Shown here: positions 34,005 through 44,970 of the stretch, one piece after another
Numbering within the stretch: the stretch's first letter is position 1
Layout: each line of letters starts with the position of its first letter
The notes under the pieces: generated by a model
What the model was told of the DNA's origin: nothing
The model's database searches: none
The model's input: the letters and a program-made list of their open reading frames with translations, nothing else
NCBI RefSeq assembly: GCF_045679555.1
Contig: NC_092096.1
Span: forward strand, 31,701,624-31,765,623
DNA length: 64,000 nt
Direction of reading: 5' to 3'
From: Salvelinus alpinus
Taxonomy: Eukaryota > Chordata > Actinopteri > Salmoniformes > Salmonidae
Position numbers and translations under genes: made by a program

Positions 34005-34505
34005 AAAATAAGTAAACTTTTGTCTGTCTTCTCTGATAAAACAAAATGTAATCACGCTATTGAACAACGTAATGAGATGTTATCATCTTCTCCAGAGGAA
34101 AGACTTTTAGGCTATGTATTTCCTAGAGATTTCTACGGACAGATTGGTAGATTGGTAGAGGGCAGAGTCAGTGAAGTGAAAGAATACCACCAAGATTATT
34201 TGGAAATATAACTATGTATTCTAACTTGCATTTTAAAAAGAGCACATTTTGACATACAGTATTGCATGTCAGCTCATTGTTCTGTCGAGTTGTAGCTATT
34301 ACTATTTCTATAATATAAGCAACAATTTGTATTATTTTCATGGTAGATATTAACACTGACATGGTTTAAAGGGAACCTCATCTATAGTTTTGAATAGTAT
34401 TTTGAGGTCATTTTGTCTTGTGTCTCAGAGTAGATTTGACAAAATTGATATGGAGATTTACACTGTGAATAGTAAATCTGATAATTAAATCTGAATGTGT
34501 GATAT
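34005..34505. other. J-C intron relic, part 1
   Basis: Collinear with 43441-43895 in the intact J-C2 module (for example TTTAAAGGGAACCTCATCTA). No gene. Confidence 0.75.
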
Positions 34506-34865
34506 TGTCACGTTCTGACCTTAGTTTTTTTTGTTATGTCTTTGTTTTAGTATGGTCAGGGCGTGAGTTGGGTGGGTAGTCTATGTTCTTTTTTCTAGGT
34601 TGTGGTTTTGTGTTTGGCCTGGTATGGTTCTCAATCAGAGGCAGGTGTCGTTCGTTGTCTCTGATTGAGAATCATACTTAGCTAGCCTTTTCCCACCTGT
34701 GTGGTGTGGGTGATTATTTTAGTGTTTTTGTTTGCACCTTACAGAACTGTTGCGTTTCGTTCTCCTTTGTTATTTTGTTTAGTGTTCTCTGTTTAATAAA
34801 TATAATGATGAACACTTACCACGCTGCGCTTTGGTACTCACCTCATTCCAACGACGAGCGTGACA
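34506..34865 (+). mobile_element. Solo LTR in J-C intron
   Basis: TGTCACGTTCTGACC to GCGTGACA with target duplication GATAT (34501-34505 and 34866-34870). The paralogous site at about 43895 is empty. Confidence 0.85.
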
Positions 34866-34870
34866 GATAT

Positions 34871-35240
34871 CAGTTTACTGCATGTCTTTGCAGATTTAGG
34901 GGTGGTTTGCAAAACACATTAAGCCTAGTCCTGGACTAAAAAGCAAGCTCAATGAATAATCTTCATTGAAAGTTATTTTAGGACTTGTCTTCAACCCCAT
35001 CCTAGTGTTTTGTTGCTCTTGGTGGGCTAAACTGTAGAGCATGAATGTAACATACATTTATCTGATGGATTCCTTTGACAACAAATATTTTCAGAGTTTA
35101 TTTTTGCCTTTATCTTTATAGATTGTGTTTTGTTGTTGTCGGTTGTTCTCAGTACTGTAGCTAGTTGTTTATCCTGTGTGTATTGTCTCTCATCTCCTCT
35201 ATTATATTGTAGACTATATTATATAGGATTATACAGTAGT
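34871..35240. other. J-C intron relic, part 2, ending at lost C exon
   Basis: Collinear with 43905-44230 up to the bases just before the C2 acceptor (TTTATCCTGTGTGTATTG). The C exon itself is absent. An LTR starts at 35241, and post-C sequence resumes at 40192. Confidence 0.75.
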
Positions 35241-35793
35241 TGTCACGTTCCTGACCTGTTTTCTGTTGTTTTGTATGTGTTTGACGGTCAGGGCGTGAGT
35301 TTGGGTGGGTAGTCTTTGTTATGTGTTTCTGTGTTGGTTTAAGGGTGACCTGATATGGCTCTCAATTAGAGGCAGGTGGTTTTCATTTCCTCTGATTGAG
35401 AGCCATATTAAGGTAGGTGTTTTCACTTTGATTGTTGTGGGTGGTTGTCTCCTGTGTCAGTATGTTACGCCACACGGGACTGTTTTCGGTTTTGTTTGTT
35501 CATTCGTTTTATGTAGTCAGTTTTCCTGTTATTGCGTTCTTCGTGTTACATGTAAGTTCGTCGCACCAGGGGCCTGTTGCACAAAAGTAGAATTAAGACA
35601 TCCGGGATAAATGACTCAGCTGAGCTCAATGAAGCCAAAACATGTGCGTCCAGGCTTAATTGGTTGCACAAAGACCAAGCCAGGATGAGCAGACACGGAT
35701 TCATTAAGCCAGGTGAAACCAATCCTGGATAGGTGCGCGCTCACGGCTCACTCAAATAGACCCCGCCACAGATCACAGATTAACTGATTTACC

Positions 35794-36211
35794 ATGGCAA
35801 CTAGAGCCGCGTACTTTTCACCGTCGGAAGCACAAATCCTCATGGAGGCATACGAGGAGGTAAAAGATATAATTAAGAAGAAAGGCAACACCGCCACAGT
35901 GATAAAGCAAAGAGAAAAAGCGTGGCAAAGTATTGCAGACCGCCTGAATGCGTAAGTAGTGCACAATTACACACTCACCGCTCCGCTGAAACATCACAAT
36001 TACAATTCAAATATTTAATTCACATCTCCAAAAATGCAGTTGTACTGTAATTATGAAACGGTTAAATTTTTAATTGAAATGCACTGCAGATATGAGTGAA
36101 ATTGTGTAAAGTAACTCCATCACACTGTATAAAGCTATGATAAATTTTGATATTTTTACTGAAAACAAGACAAAAATACCAAGTAATTTTTTGCAGTGTG
36201 ACTCCATTAAA

Positions 36212-36242
<31 letters not shown>

Positions 36243-37383
36243 TACACATGAACGGGCCAAAACGGACATGGCAGCAGGTCAAAATCAAATACAAGAACAT
36301 TCTGCAGAATGGTATGGTCCCTGACTAATATTTAACAAAGCACAAGCATATATTGTACCCAGAAGGTGCCTGCTCACACATTGTCTGTACTGTTTTAGCA
36401 GTGAAAAAGAATACCCACAGACAAGGCACGGGTGGTGGGTCACCAAAGGCTGACCTTACCCCAGCAGAGGACATGGCCTTGGAGCTAAATAAAGGCAGGC
36501 CCGTCTTAGAGGGGATCCCTGGGGGGAAAGAGACGAGCATAGGTTCCTCCCAAGATGCCACCCGCTTCATTCAAGGTATGTCCTTCCATCTCTACATGGG
36601 ATACAACCACATTCATATTGAATCAATTTGGACTGTCTGACTTTGGTTTACCTATTGCCTTGCAGTGTCTGGCAGCACTGTGTTCCTGTTAGAGCCACCA
36701 GCACAAGCACCAGACGATGCTGATCCAGTGAGTACTCCATCAAAGGCATACTGTAGGCCTGGCATGTCTTGTCTACTAGCTTCAATATGAATCCGATTAA
36801 ATGTGATAGGGTGAAGGCCCCAGTGCAGCAGCAACAGCACATGATGGAGACGATGATGAGGAGGAGACCATCTCTCTGGATTCCAGAAGGCATGAGGTAT
36901 CATGTTAAGACTGTGAAAGTACTATTTACCCTACAATGGTGAGGAGTCCTCATCAAAATCAAAAAATCTAATTTCTTTTACAGGACCCAGATGCTATACA
37001 GTGGGAAAACCAGCCTGGCAACATAGTGCGTATTAATAAAAGGACACCACATCCTGCCAAATTCCAGCTGCGCTAATTGTATTGTGTTCACAGAGCTCAC
37101 AAGCTATCAGAAAGTTGTATGGCAACCACCTCCGGCGCCAAATAGAACTGGCAGACATAGACATTCAGTACAAGAAGAAAAAGATGGAAAATCTTGCACT
37201 GGAGTCTGAAATAAAAAAGAGGACAATTAGGAAACTGGACCTTGAAATTAAAAAAACTTGAGAGGGAGGTGAGATATGCCTTCAATGTACACTGTATGCT
37301 AACTGTAACACAAATGTATTAATCATTATTTTTCTTTCCTCCCCCAGCTCCAAGAAGATGACACAGCTCAAAATAAAAATTAG
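35794..37383 (+). CDS. Harbinger Myb/SANT-like DNA-binding protein
   Basis: Accessory protein that in this superfamily binds DNA and helps bring the nuclease to the nucleus. Predicted exons: 35794-35951 (MATRAAYFSPSEAQILMEAY, trihelix start), 36241-about 36312 (NGPKRTWQQVKIKYKNIL), then exons from about 36401, 36666, 36811, 36985, 37094 and 37348. A central acidic part (DGDDEEETISLDS) and a C-terminal coiled coil rich in Lys/Glu (IDIQYKKKKMENLALESE). A run of seven A near 37250 appears one base too long: it gives a TGA at 37259-37261, where the family would continue with KLERE and a last exon ending at 37383. Splice sites are by eye. Confidence 0.8.
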
Positions 37384-37603
37384 GTATATTCTCGTAAAGT
37401 CAAGTGAGCCATGACATATGAGCTCTTATTGTGAGCACACAGGACGGTGGCATCTTTCTAAGGTTTTTTTTATTTTCCCAGCAATCAGTACAACCAAGTC
37501 ATCGTTATAAGGCATCGCCCTCTTTTGCCCACCCCCCCAGCACCAGGTGTGGCCACTAGCCTATATGAAGGCCCAAAATTGTGTGTTCCTTTCTGCTCTG
37601 ACA

Positions 37604-38894
37604 ATGGCATGCCCATTCGTGCGAGATGTGGTGGATGAAGAAGCACTTGTGCTGAGGAGAGCCTTCAGGCGAGAAAGGGTCTTCAGGGACCGGTTGGACC
37701 CACTGGCCTTCCCTGATGACCATCTATATGAAAGATACAGGTTTTCTGCAGATGGCATCAGGTATCTATGCAGACTACTGGGTCCCAGGATTAAGCACCG
37801 CACTGCACGGAGCCATGCACTGAGTGTGGAGCAAATGGTTTGTGTGGCCTTGCGCTTTTTTGCTAGTGGAGCCTTCCTGTACTCAGTGGGGGATGCAGAA
37901 CAGCTGAACAAGGCCACAATTTGCCGCACAATAAGGAGTGTGTGTCTGGCTATCAAAGCATTAGCAGATGTCTTCATCTCCTTCCCTGGCCACAGAAGAC
38001 TCTGTGACATCAAAGAGGAGTTCTATAGGATTGCAGGTAAGAGGATCTACAAATTACAGGACAACTGTTAACACATAGTAGGATACTCATTACTTTGTGT
38101 GACAGGTTTCCCCAATGTCATTGGTGCAGTGGACTGCACACACATAAGGATAAAAGCCCCCTCAGGTGCCCATGAGGCCGATTTTGTGAATAGGAAATCC
38201 TTTCACAGCATTAATGTTCAGGTGAACATAACTTTTTGATATTGTCCATTGACGAACACTCTTCATTGCCAGTGATGTGCATTGATTGGTGTAATATTCC
38301 TCATCTTATGATTTCAGATGGTCTGCAATGCTGACTGTGTGATCAGCAATGTTGTGGCAAAATGGCCTGGCTCAGTCCATGACTCCAGAATCTTTCGGGC
38401 CTCTGAAATCTATCAGTGCCTATCACAAGGTAAGCCACACAACCCCTATTTATAACCATCATGGCTGTGTCAAGAATATCACTGTGTTTATGAGGTAGTA
38501 ATGATGAGATTTTGTGTTGACAGGTGAATTCTCTGGTGTGTTGCTGGGAGACAGGGGGTATGGCTGCCAGCCTTTTCTCCTGACACCTTTCACAGACCCC
38601 CAGGAAGCACAGCAGGCCTACAACCATGCCCATGCCAGGACCAGGGCCAGAGTTGAAATGACCTTTGGCCTCCTGAAGGCACGCTTTCACTGCCTTCACA
38701 AATTAAGGGTCAGCCCTGTTAGGGCATGTGATATTACTGTGGCTTGTGCTGTCCTCCACAATGTGGCCTGCCTGAGGAAGGAGAGGGCCCCCAGAGTGCC
38801 ACCAGCCATGGACTGGGACAATCCGACAATCTTCCCTGATGACGACAGTGGTCGGCTGCTGAGGGACCAATATGTGTTGAATTATTTTAGTTAG
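37604..38894 (+). CDS. HARBI1-like transposase (DDE nuclease)
   Basis: Endonuclease that excises and inserts Harbinger elements. Four predicted exons: 37604-38036 ([20 protein letters not shown]; helical region), 38106-38221 (first catalytic Asp in GAVDCTH), 38318-38429 (HDSRIFRAS) and 38524-38894 (second Asp in LLGDRGY, Glu in VEMTFG), stop TAG at 38892-38894. All splice junctions follow GT-AG and keep frame (phases 1, 0, 1). About 343 residues, normal for HARBI1-type nucleases. An upstream in-frame Met at 37547 exists; 37604 is chosen because the family starts MACPF. No break seen. Confidence 0.92.
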
Positions 38895-40023
38895 TATGTG
38901 TGCTTTCAATTTTGGTTAAATATGTCCTGCGGTGGCAGAGTAATTTGAGTTTTTTTGGGTTCGTTTTTTGACGAATTTGGCCTCTTATGATGTTTGTGCG
39001 GTATACTGTGTGTAATACAAGGCTGCAGGGAGGCTACTGCATCCATTCATTTGTCTGTTCAGTTGATGTGTATGGATTTGTCCTGCATTTATTTTAGTGT
39101 GCAGACATGCAGGGTGTGTTATATACAGACCTTTGAATGTGTATGTATCATTTTGTATAATATGCTTGGATTCTGTGCTTTCCATCTTGTAGAGTCACTG
39201 TGACTTCAGTTTCGAAAGGAGCTGATGGTTTACCTGCTTTGTTTTGTCCTTATTCAATAAAGGAACATAATGTTACACATTGTGTTTTTATATTCATATG
39301 GAATGTGTATTTGTTTATATGACAGAGTACTAGGGCCACACTGAAGAAAAAGGATAAAGTCATAAATTTATGAGGCTGGTTCTTTCTGCAGAAAAGCTAC
39401 ATATTGTTTTTACAGTTTTGATACTTATGACAATGTGATACTTAATATTCTGGCACATCAGCATGTCTTTGTTTATGAAACCATACTGAAGTACAATTTC
39501 ACGAAATGCCCCACATCTGTCATTTTAACAACTGTCCTCCTTTAAAACAACAGGTTACAATATTATGACTTGTGTTTTTTTCCCCTCTGTGGCCCTAATA
39601 TTCTATCATTTTATATATAGCCTTATAGTCTATGGGAAACTGTAAATTATCTAATGATAGCAACATCATCTAAAAATCATTTTTTATCCAAAATCATTGA
39701 AATTAATGATCACAAACGTTTAAATAATAACAGTGGGTCTAGTTATATGTGATAACAATGTATAGTGAGCAGTGAAATAACTATTGGTTTCCATTTGTGG
39801 TGACTGCTGACTGACATTAGGGATGAGATTAAATAGATCCTGGAATTTAGCCTGGTCTGGAGCAGGCTAGCTCCACAGAATAAATCTCCATGGTAATTTA
39901 TACCATAACATATCCTCCTGCCCCCTATCCATCTTTAGTGCAACCGGATTACGGATCAATTGAGCCAGGATCACCAAGATATCCTGGCTTAATCCCTTAT
40001 CCTAGTTTTGTGCAACAGGCCCC
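38895..40023. other. Harbinger 3' non-coding region
   Basis: AT-rich tail of the transposon with an AATAAA at about 39257. It ends in the right inverted repeat. No further gene. Confidence 0.7.
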
Positions 40024-40191
40024 TGGTCTGTCTACTTCGTTTGTTGTTTTGTAGTTTGTTTAAGAGTATTTCGTTTCGTCTTTTGTCTTGTTAAATAAAT
40101 ATTATGTCATCATACCTAGCTGCGTATTGGTCCTCCGATCCTTCTCTCCTCTCCTCGTCTGAGGAGGAGGAAGATCTAGAAAACCGTTACA

Positions 40192-40916
40192 GTAGTGCTG
40201 TGTGCTAAATTAACTATTTTGAGAGTAAGTTGTGCATGTCTTCTTGACTCAGAGTTTAAATAACTTGTTTTGATTGGAGAAAAAATACGGAAAGAGTTAA
40301 TTTAATCATGATTCCAGTCATCACTATCTCATAAATAGGCAGCACATTTCATACTAATTTACATCAATCAGCTTCATTATTTCATTATTGTACATTCCAC
40401 AGGATACAATCAACAGCCTGATCAACTCTATATGAAGGAGATGTCGCACTGCATGAGGCAAAGTGTGGTCACACCAGATAATGACGGGTTTTCTGATCCA
40501 CGCCCCTACCTACCGTATCTGCATTCCTAGTTGTATCTCATGGACTTGACTTTTCAACGACACTGCTCTGGGGTCTTGGAGTACCCTTGGTCATGCATCT
40601 TTTCTGCTACTCTCATCATTTCAAACAGAATTAAAAGTGCATCAGATCCAACAAATACTCTGCAATCATTTCTACAACTGAATGATCCTGTTATACTGTA
40701 GCACCAATACCAGTAAGAAAAATGTGTGATATTTGGTGATAAACCTATAAGATCTGCTCTCACAACTCACACTGCTAAACAGTTACTTTCCATAACAAAC
40801 TGTATATATTTCTAATGTTTAATTGCTAATATGGTGACAGTGCTGCTCTATTCTGGGACAAGCAGAACCACCCAGCCCTGTCTATGCAAATCTCAGTTTC
40901 ACTCTGTGCCACGCCC
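40192..40916. other. Post-C flank without a C exon, with a SANT fragment
   Basis: 40192-40390 matches the sequence after C2 (GTAGTGCTGTGTGCT, then TTTCATACTAATTTACATC). A salmonid dispersed repeat fragment is at about 40440-40530. A SANT exon fragment is at 40534-40607. Duplicon flank begins at about 40835. Confidence 0.7.
40534..40607 (-). pseudogene. Orphan fragment of SANT unit 4
   Basis: The minus strand reads EKMHDQGYSKTPEQCR followed by KVKSMR-like codons, matching unit S4 at 58994-59255. Only about 74 bp are present, without splice sites, inside the IgL intermodule region about 18 kb from the gene. Confidence 0.85.
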
Positions 40917-41290
40917 TGATCTGTTTCACCTGTCCTTGTGATTGTCTCCACCCCCTCTAGGTGTCGCTTATTTCCCCCGGTGTATTTATCCCTGTGTTCC
41001 CTGTTTCTCTGTGCCAGTTCGTCTTGTATGTTCAAGTCAACCAGCGTGGTTTCCTGTGCTCATTCTTTTTCTGTTCTCTTTTTGCTAGTCCTCCCGGTTC
41101 TGACCCTTGCCTGATTCTGGACTCTGTACCCGCCTTCCTGACCATTCTGCCTGCCTTGACCTCGAACTGGTTGGGACCTTTTGCCTGTCCACGACCATTC
41201 TCTTGCTTACCCCTTTTGGATTATAATAAATAAAGACTTAAACCATCTGCCTCCTGTGTCTGCATCTGGGTCTCGTCTTGTGCCCTTATA
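40917..41290 (+). mobile_element. Solo LTR, group B
   Basis: TGCCACGCCCTGATC to CCCTTATA with target duplication CTCTG (40912-40916 and 41291-41295). Same family as 19247-19653. Confidence 0.8.
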
Positions 41291-41929
41291 CTCTGACAGC
41301 TATCAGTCTAGCAGTTGAACAGTTTCACTGCCTGAAATACCCTGAACTGGGCCAGATGTGAGGGAGTGGACAGGTTTAACCTCTATGGTGGATTCAGGGA
41401 GGTAGACATAACAGATATGTCACCATGTAATTAATGACAGATAAAATGGAAATTATACTTTATGTAGATAGTGTCTCATGTTTGAACCCAGCATCATGTC
41501 TCATTCACAGATCTAACAGTCAGGAACCTGCATATTGAAAATAGTTCATATAATCCTGTAAAATCAAATCCATTTCAATCAGACATTTGATCATGAGATC
41601 CATTTGGGGACTTGTTTTGGGGGCTGAAGTGATTGTAACGTTGATCTAATGTTGAGGTCATAACACCTTTTGTTTTACTTCTTACTTTGCCTTTGGACTG
41701 GTGTTGTGTTTCCAAACCTCAAAACTTTTAGATGATCTTTCAGGTCATGACAAATATGAGTCACAACCATGATGATGATGATGGAGAACATGTGATTTAA
41801 ATTACGCTTTCAACCCTTATTCAAGGTGTCCTTGCTGATCAGTGTTCTATGGTACTGTCTCTTCCCCCTCAGCACCTGCAGTAGGTCCCAGCTGTAGCAG
41901 TACAGTCACTGTGCAGTCTGACTGAGGGA
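41291..41929. repeat. Duplicon flank upstream of V-C 3' end
   Basis: Intermodule flank as at 11400, with a short ATG/GAT tract near 41770. No gene. Confidence 0.7.
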
Positions 41930-41957
41930 GGTTTTTGTACGGCTCTGTATCACTGTG
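41930..41957 (-). promoter_or_regulatory. V-C recombination signal, 12-bp spacer
   Basis: Minus strand: heptamer CACAGTG (41951-41957), 12-nt spacer, nonamer ACAAAAACC (41930-41938). Consensus. Confidence 0.95.
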
Positions 41958-42475
41958 TGAACACCCAGACACTGTTGAGGTAGTGTTCACTCTGACAGTA
42001 GTAATCTCCTGCATCTTCAGCCTGGACTCCACTGATGGTCAGAGTGAAGTCACTCCCAGATCCACTACCACTGAATCTAGATGGTATCCCAGAGTTACGG
42101 GTACTAATGAAATATGTAAGGAGTTCAGGAGATTCTCCGAGTTTCTGTTGATACCAGGCCAACCTCTGTCCATAGTTATCACTGTATACTGCACTGCTGG
42201 TCTTACAGCTGAGCCTGACTAAGTCACCCACTGAATTAGTTTTCACTGCAGGAGTCTGAGTCACAGTGATCTGGCCTCTGGACTCTGAAAAATAAATGTA
42301 ATTAACATTAAATCGTGCATTAATTTGCTCATTGCTTTACAAAATAATGACTTTACAATAACATAATGGTATTACTTTAATAAGGTTAGGTAACTAGTCA
42401 GGGTAATTTTCTGTAAAATATAATACCTTGGAGACAGAGGGCAAGTGTCCAGATGAAGAAGGTGATACAAGTCAT
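41958..42475 (-). CDS. IgL variable gene V-C
   Basis: Leader 42427-42475 ([16 protein letters not shown], donor GTATTA) and V exon 41958-42284 after acceptor TTTTTCAG. The domain reads [20 protein letters not shown], Cys in [55 protein letters not shown]. It differs from V-A/B/D/E in framework 2 (LGESPELLT in place of PGGAPKLLI). Open, with a perfect signal. It lies about 1 kb from a usable J and 2 kb from C2, in the opposite orientation. The nearest octamer is imperfect (ATGCAAAC). Confidence 0.95.
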
Positions 42476-42762
42476 GGTTGTTGTGGGTTCTGTTGTCATG
42501 AAGGACAGCTCTGTCATGAAGTGTTAAACTCACAGGGCTATAAATACTCCCAGAGCACTCAAGCATGTGCTGCCAATGCAAACTGTCATATGTAAATAGT
42601 CTTAGTGGTAGTATCTACATTCATAACTGTTAGCTATGTAACTACATAGAGATTATGCAGATACAGAATATTTCATTGTGTTTTAAATAATGTATGCTGT
42701 AAATGTGATCTAAGAGCAAAATGTAATTATCTAAGTGTCAGTGGATTATACTCATAACCCAG

Positions 42763-43302
42763 AACTATCAGTCCCTATTGTATTATTCTAGTACTTCAGT
42801 ACTATCAGTCCCTTTTGAGTTATACTAGTACTTCAGTACAATCAGTCTCTCTTGTATTATACTAGTACTTCAGTACAATCAGTCTCTATTGTATTATGCT
42901 CATCCTTCAGTACTATCAGTCTCTATTGTACTATACTCGTACTTCAGTACTAACAGTCTCTATTGTATTATACTAGTACTTCAGTACTATCTGTCCCTAT
43001 TCTATTCTACTAGTACTTCAGAATTATCAGTCCCAATTCTGCCCTGCAAAGGCAAATCTCAGTAACAATGAAACTGGTCAAAAATCTTTTATCTGTTGTA
43101 ATGGCAAGTATATTCCCTGATTTACGTGGTATATAGTTTTCTGACACAATAACAAGACAGTTGACAGTTGGTTATCAGAAATTGCTGTCTGTCTATACAG
43201 GAAAATACTTTAAAGTCAGATTTTGAAGATTTGCAATTATTGTATTACACTAGCACTTCAGTACTAACAGTCTCTATTGTATTATACTAGTACTTCAGTA
43301 TT
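42763..43302. repeat. V-J minisatellite, block 5
   Basis: About seven 37-bp units at 42763-43035, then 200 bp of unique sequence, then two more units ending at 43302, just before the J at 43397. Confidence 0.9.
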
Positions 43303-43357
43303 CAGGGTGGGACTGAGCTCTGTGTGTCAAGGTGCCTGCCCACTCTTGTGTGATGGA

Positions 43358-43396
43358 GGTTTTTGTACGGTGACTTCACCATTATGAATCATTGTG
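43358..43396 (+). promoter_or_regulatory. Recombination signal of the C2-linked J
   Basis: Nonamer GGTTTTTGT (43358-43366), 23-nt spacer, heptamer CATTGTG (43390-43396). The heptamer has T for C at the third base; CAC is the most conserved part of an RSS, so activity may be low. Confidence 0.85.
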
Positions 43397-43434
43397 GGAG
43401 ACTTTTGGAAGCGGCACAAAACTAGTGCTGAAAA
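43397..43434 (+). CDS. IgL joining segment linked to C2
   Basis: 38 nt encoding E-T-F-G-S-G-T-K-L-V-L-K plus one base of a split codon; donor GTAAGT at 43435. Phase 1 fits C2 (joined codon Thr). This is the best of the FGSGTKLVLK-type J segments in the window. Confidence 0.92.
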
Positions 43435-44240
43435 GTAAGTACATTTTTGTCTTCTCTCATTTAAACAAAATGTAATCATACTATGAACAACGTTCTGAGA
43501 TGTTATCATCTTCTCCAGAATAAATACTTCAAGGCTATATCTTTTTAGAGATTACTGGGGACAGATAGGTAGATTGGTAAATGGCAGAGTCACCAAAGTG
43601 AGAGAATTGTTCACATACCACCAAGTTTATATTCTAACATGTGATTTAAAAAGAGGACATTTTGATATACAGTATTGCATGTCAGCTCATTGTTCTGTCG
43701 AGATGTAGCAACAACTATTTCTATAATAAAACAACATAGATGTTAAAACTGATATGGTTTAAAGGGGAACCTCATCTAGAGTTTTAAATAGTATTTTGAG
43801 GTCATTTTGACTTGTGTCTCAGGGTGGATTTGACAAAATGTACATGGAGATTTACAATTTGAATAGTAAATCTGATTATTAAATCTGAATATAAATCTGT
43901 TTACTGCATGTTTTTGTAGACTTAGGGGTGGTTTGCCAGACACATTAAGCTTAGTCCTGGACTAAAAAGCAAGCTCAATGGATAATCTTCATTGAAAGTG
44001 ATTTTTAGTCTAGGACAAGGCTTCATCTGTTTCCAGGAAACCCCCTCCTAGTGTTTTGTTACTCTTGGTGGGTTAAACTGTAGAGCATGAATGTAACATA
44101 CATGTATCTGATGGATTGCTTTGTCTAAAAATATTTTCAGAGTTTATTTTTGCCTTTATCGTTATAGGTTAAGTGTTTTGTTGTCCTTGGTACTGTAGCT
44201 AGTTGTTTATCCTGTGTGTATTGCCTCTCCTCTCCTCCAG
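43435..44240 (+). other. J-C2 intron
   Basis: Intron from GTAAGT to CTCCTCCAG. It matches 34005-35240 apart from the LTR there. No gene. Confidence 0.75.
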
Positions 44241-44559
44241 CTGGTCCCTCTATCAGACCTACAGTGTCTCTGCTCCCCCCGTCCTCTGAGCAGCTCTCTG
44301 GGGGCTCGGCCACACTGGCCTGCCTGCTGAGTGGCTACTCCCCCCAGGGGGCGATGGTGAGCTGGGAGGTGGACGGGGAGGAGGGAAGGAGGGGGTCCTG
44401 ACCACCACAGAAGAAGAAAAGGGCGGCCACTACAGCCGCAGCAGCACCCTGACCCTGAGCAAGGCACTCTGGGAAGAGGGAGAGGTGTACACTTGCAGGG
44501 TCACCCATGACGACACCAGTGAATCGGCTGCCTTCCGGAGAAGTCACTGTAGTGTCTAG
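44241..44559 (+). pseudogene. IgL constant region C2, one frameshift
   Basis: C1-set immunoglobulin exon: PTVSLLPPSSEQL, first Cys in ATLACLLSG, Trp in VSWEVDGEE, SSTLTLSKALWEEGE, second Cys in VYTCRVTH, C-terminal RRSHCSV and TAG at 44557-44559. The frame breaks between VSWEVDGEE and GVLTTTEEE (about 44375-44400): one base is missing relative to an open CL, giving a TGA at 44399-44401. Everything before and after is well conserved, and acceptor and poly(A) signal are good. Either a recent pseudogene, an allele, or a sequencing error in a G/A-rich run. It differs clearly from C1 (10574). Confidence 0.88.
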
Positions 44560-44732
44560 TGACCGGAGAAGCCATTGTAGGAGGCTAGAGTCCCCACATG
44601 GTGCTGGTGAAGGAAACATTAGTGTTTTAGAGCTGAATGTTACAGTATAATAGTGAATAATATCAGTAGTGCTGTGTGCTGAATTCAGTATTTTGTGATT
44701 AAGATGTAAATGTCATCTTGCTTCTGAGTTCA

Positions 44733-44738
44733 AATAAA
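44733..44738 (+). terminator. Polyadenylation signal of C2
   Basis: AATAAA about 175 nt after the C2 stop (CAAATAAAGCTTGTTTTAAT). Confidence 0.75.
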
Positions 44739-44970
44739 GCTTGTTTTAATTGAAATATAACCATAAGAGTTACTTTAATGATCATTCCAGTGATTACTAT
44801 CTCATGAATAGGAAGCACATTTCATACTAATTCATATAAAAGGCCATCTGATTTAACAAATACTCTGCAATCATTTCTACAAATGAATGATCCTGTTTTA
44901 CTACAGCACCAATACCAGTGCGAATAATTAGTGATATTTGATAATAAACTCTAAGATCTGCTCTCAGAAC

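Larger units (their letters stand above)
35569..40023 (+). mobile_element. PIF/Harbinger DNA transposon with both genes
   Basis: Terminal inverted repeats GGGGCCTGTTGCACAAAA and TTTTGTGCAACAGGCCCC. Further similarity extends inward (TCCGGGATAAATGACTCAGC against the AT-rich right end with AAGATATCCTGGCTTAATCC). About 4.45 kb, carrying a Myb/SANT-like gene and a HARBI1-type nuclease gene in the same direction, the usual two-gene plan of the superfamily. The target duplication is not clear because the flanks (CCA and TGG) extend the palindrome. The nuclease gene is open, so the copy may be young. Confidence 0.92.
35241..40191 (+). mobile_element. Solo LTR (group C) split by a Harbinger transposon
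   Basis: TGTCACGTTCC at 35241 and AAACCGTTACA ending at 40191, flanked by GTAGT (35236-35240 and 40192-40196). LTR sequence runs to about 35568 and resumes at about 40024. The whole stack lies where a C exon would be expected. Confidence 0.85.

Noticed and set aside
36137-36328. Frame with a Cys-Val run
   Set aside because: Produced by the (GT)n tract before Harbinger Myb exon 2; only the part after the tract is coding.
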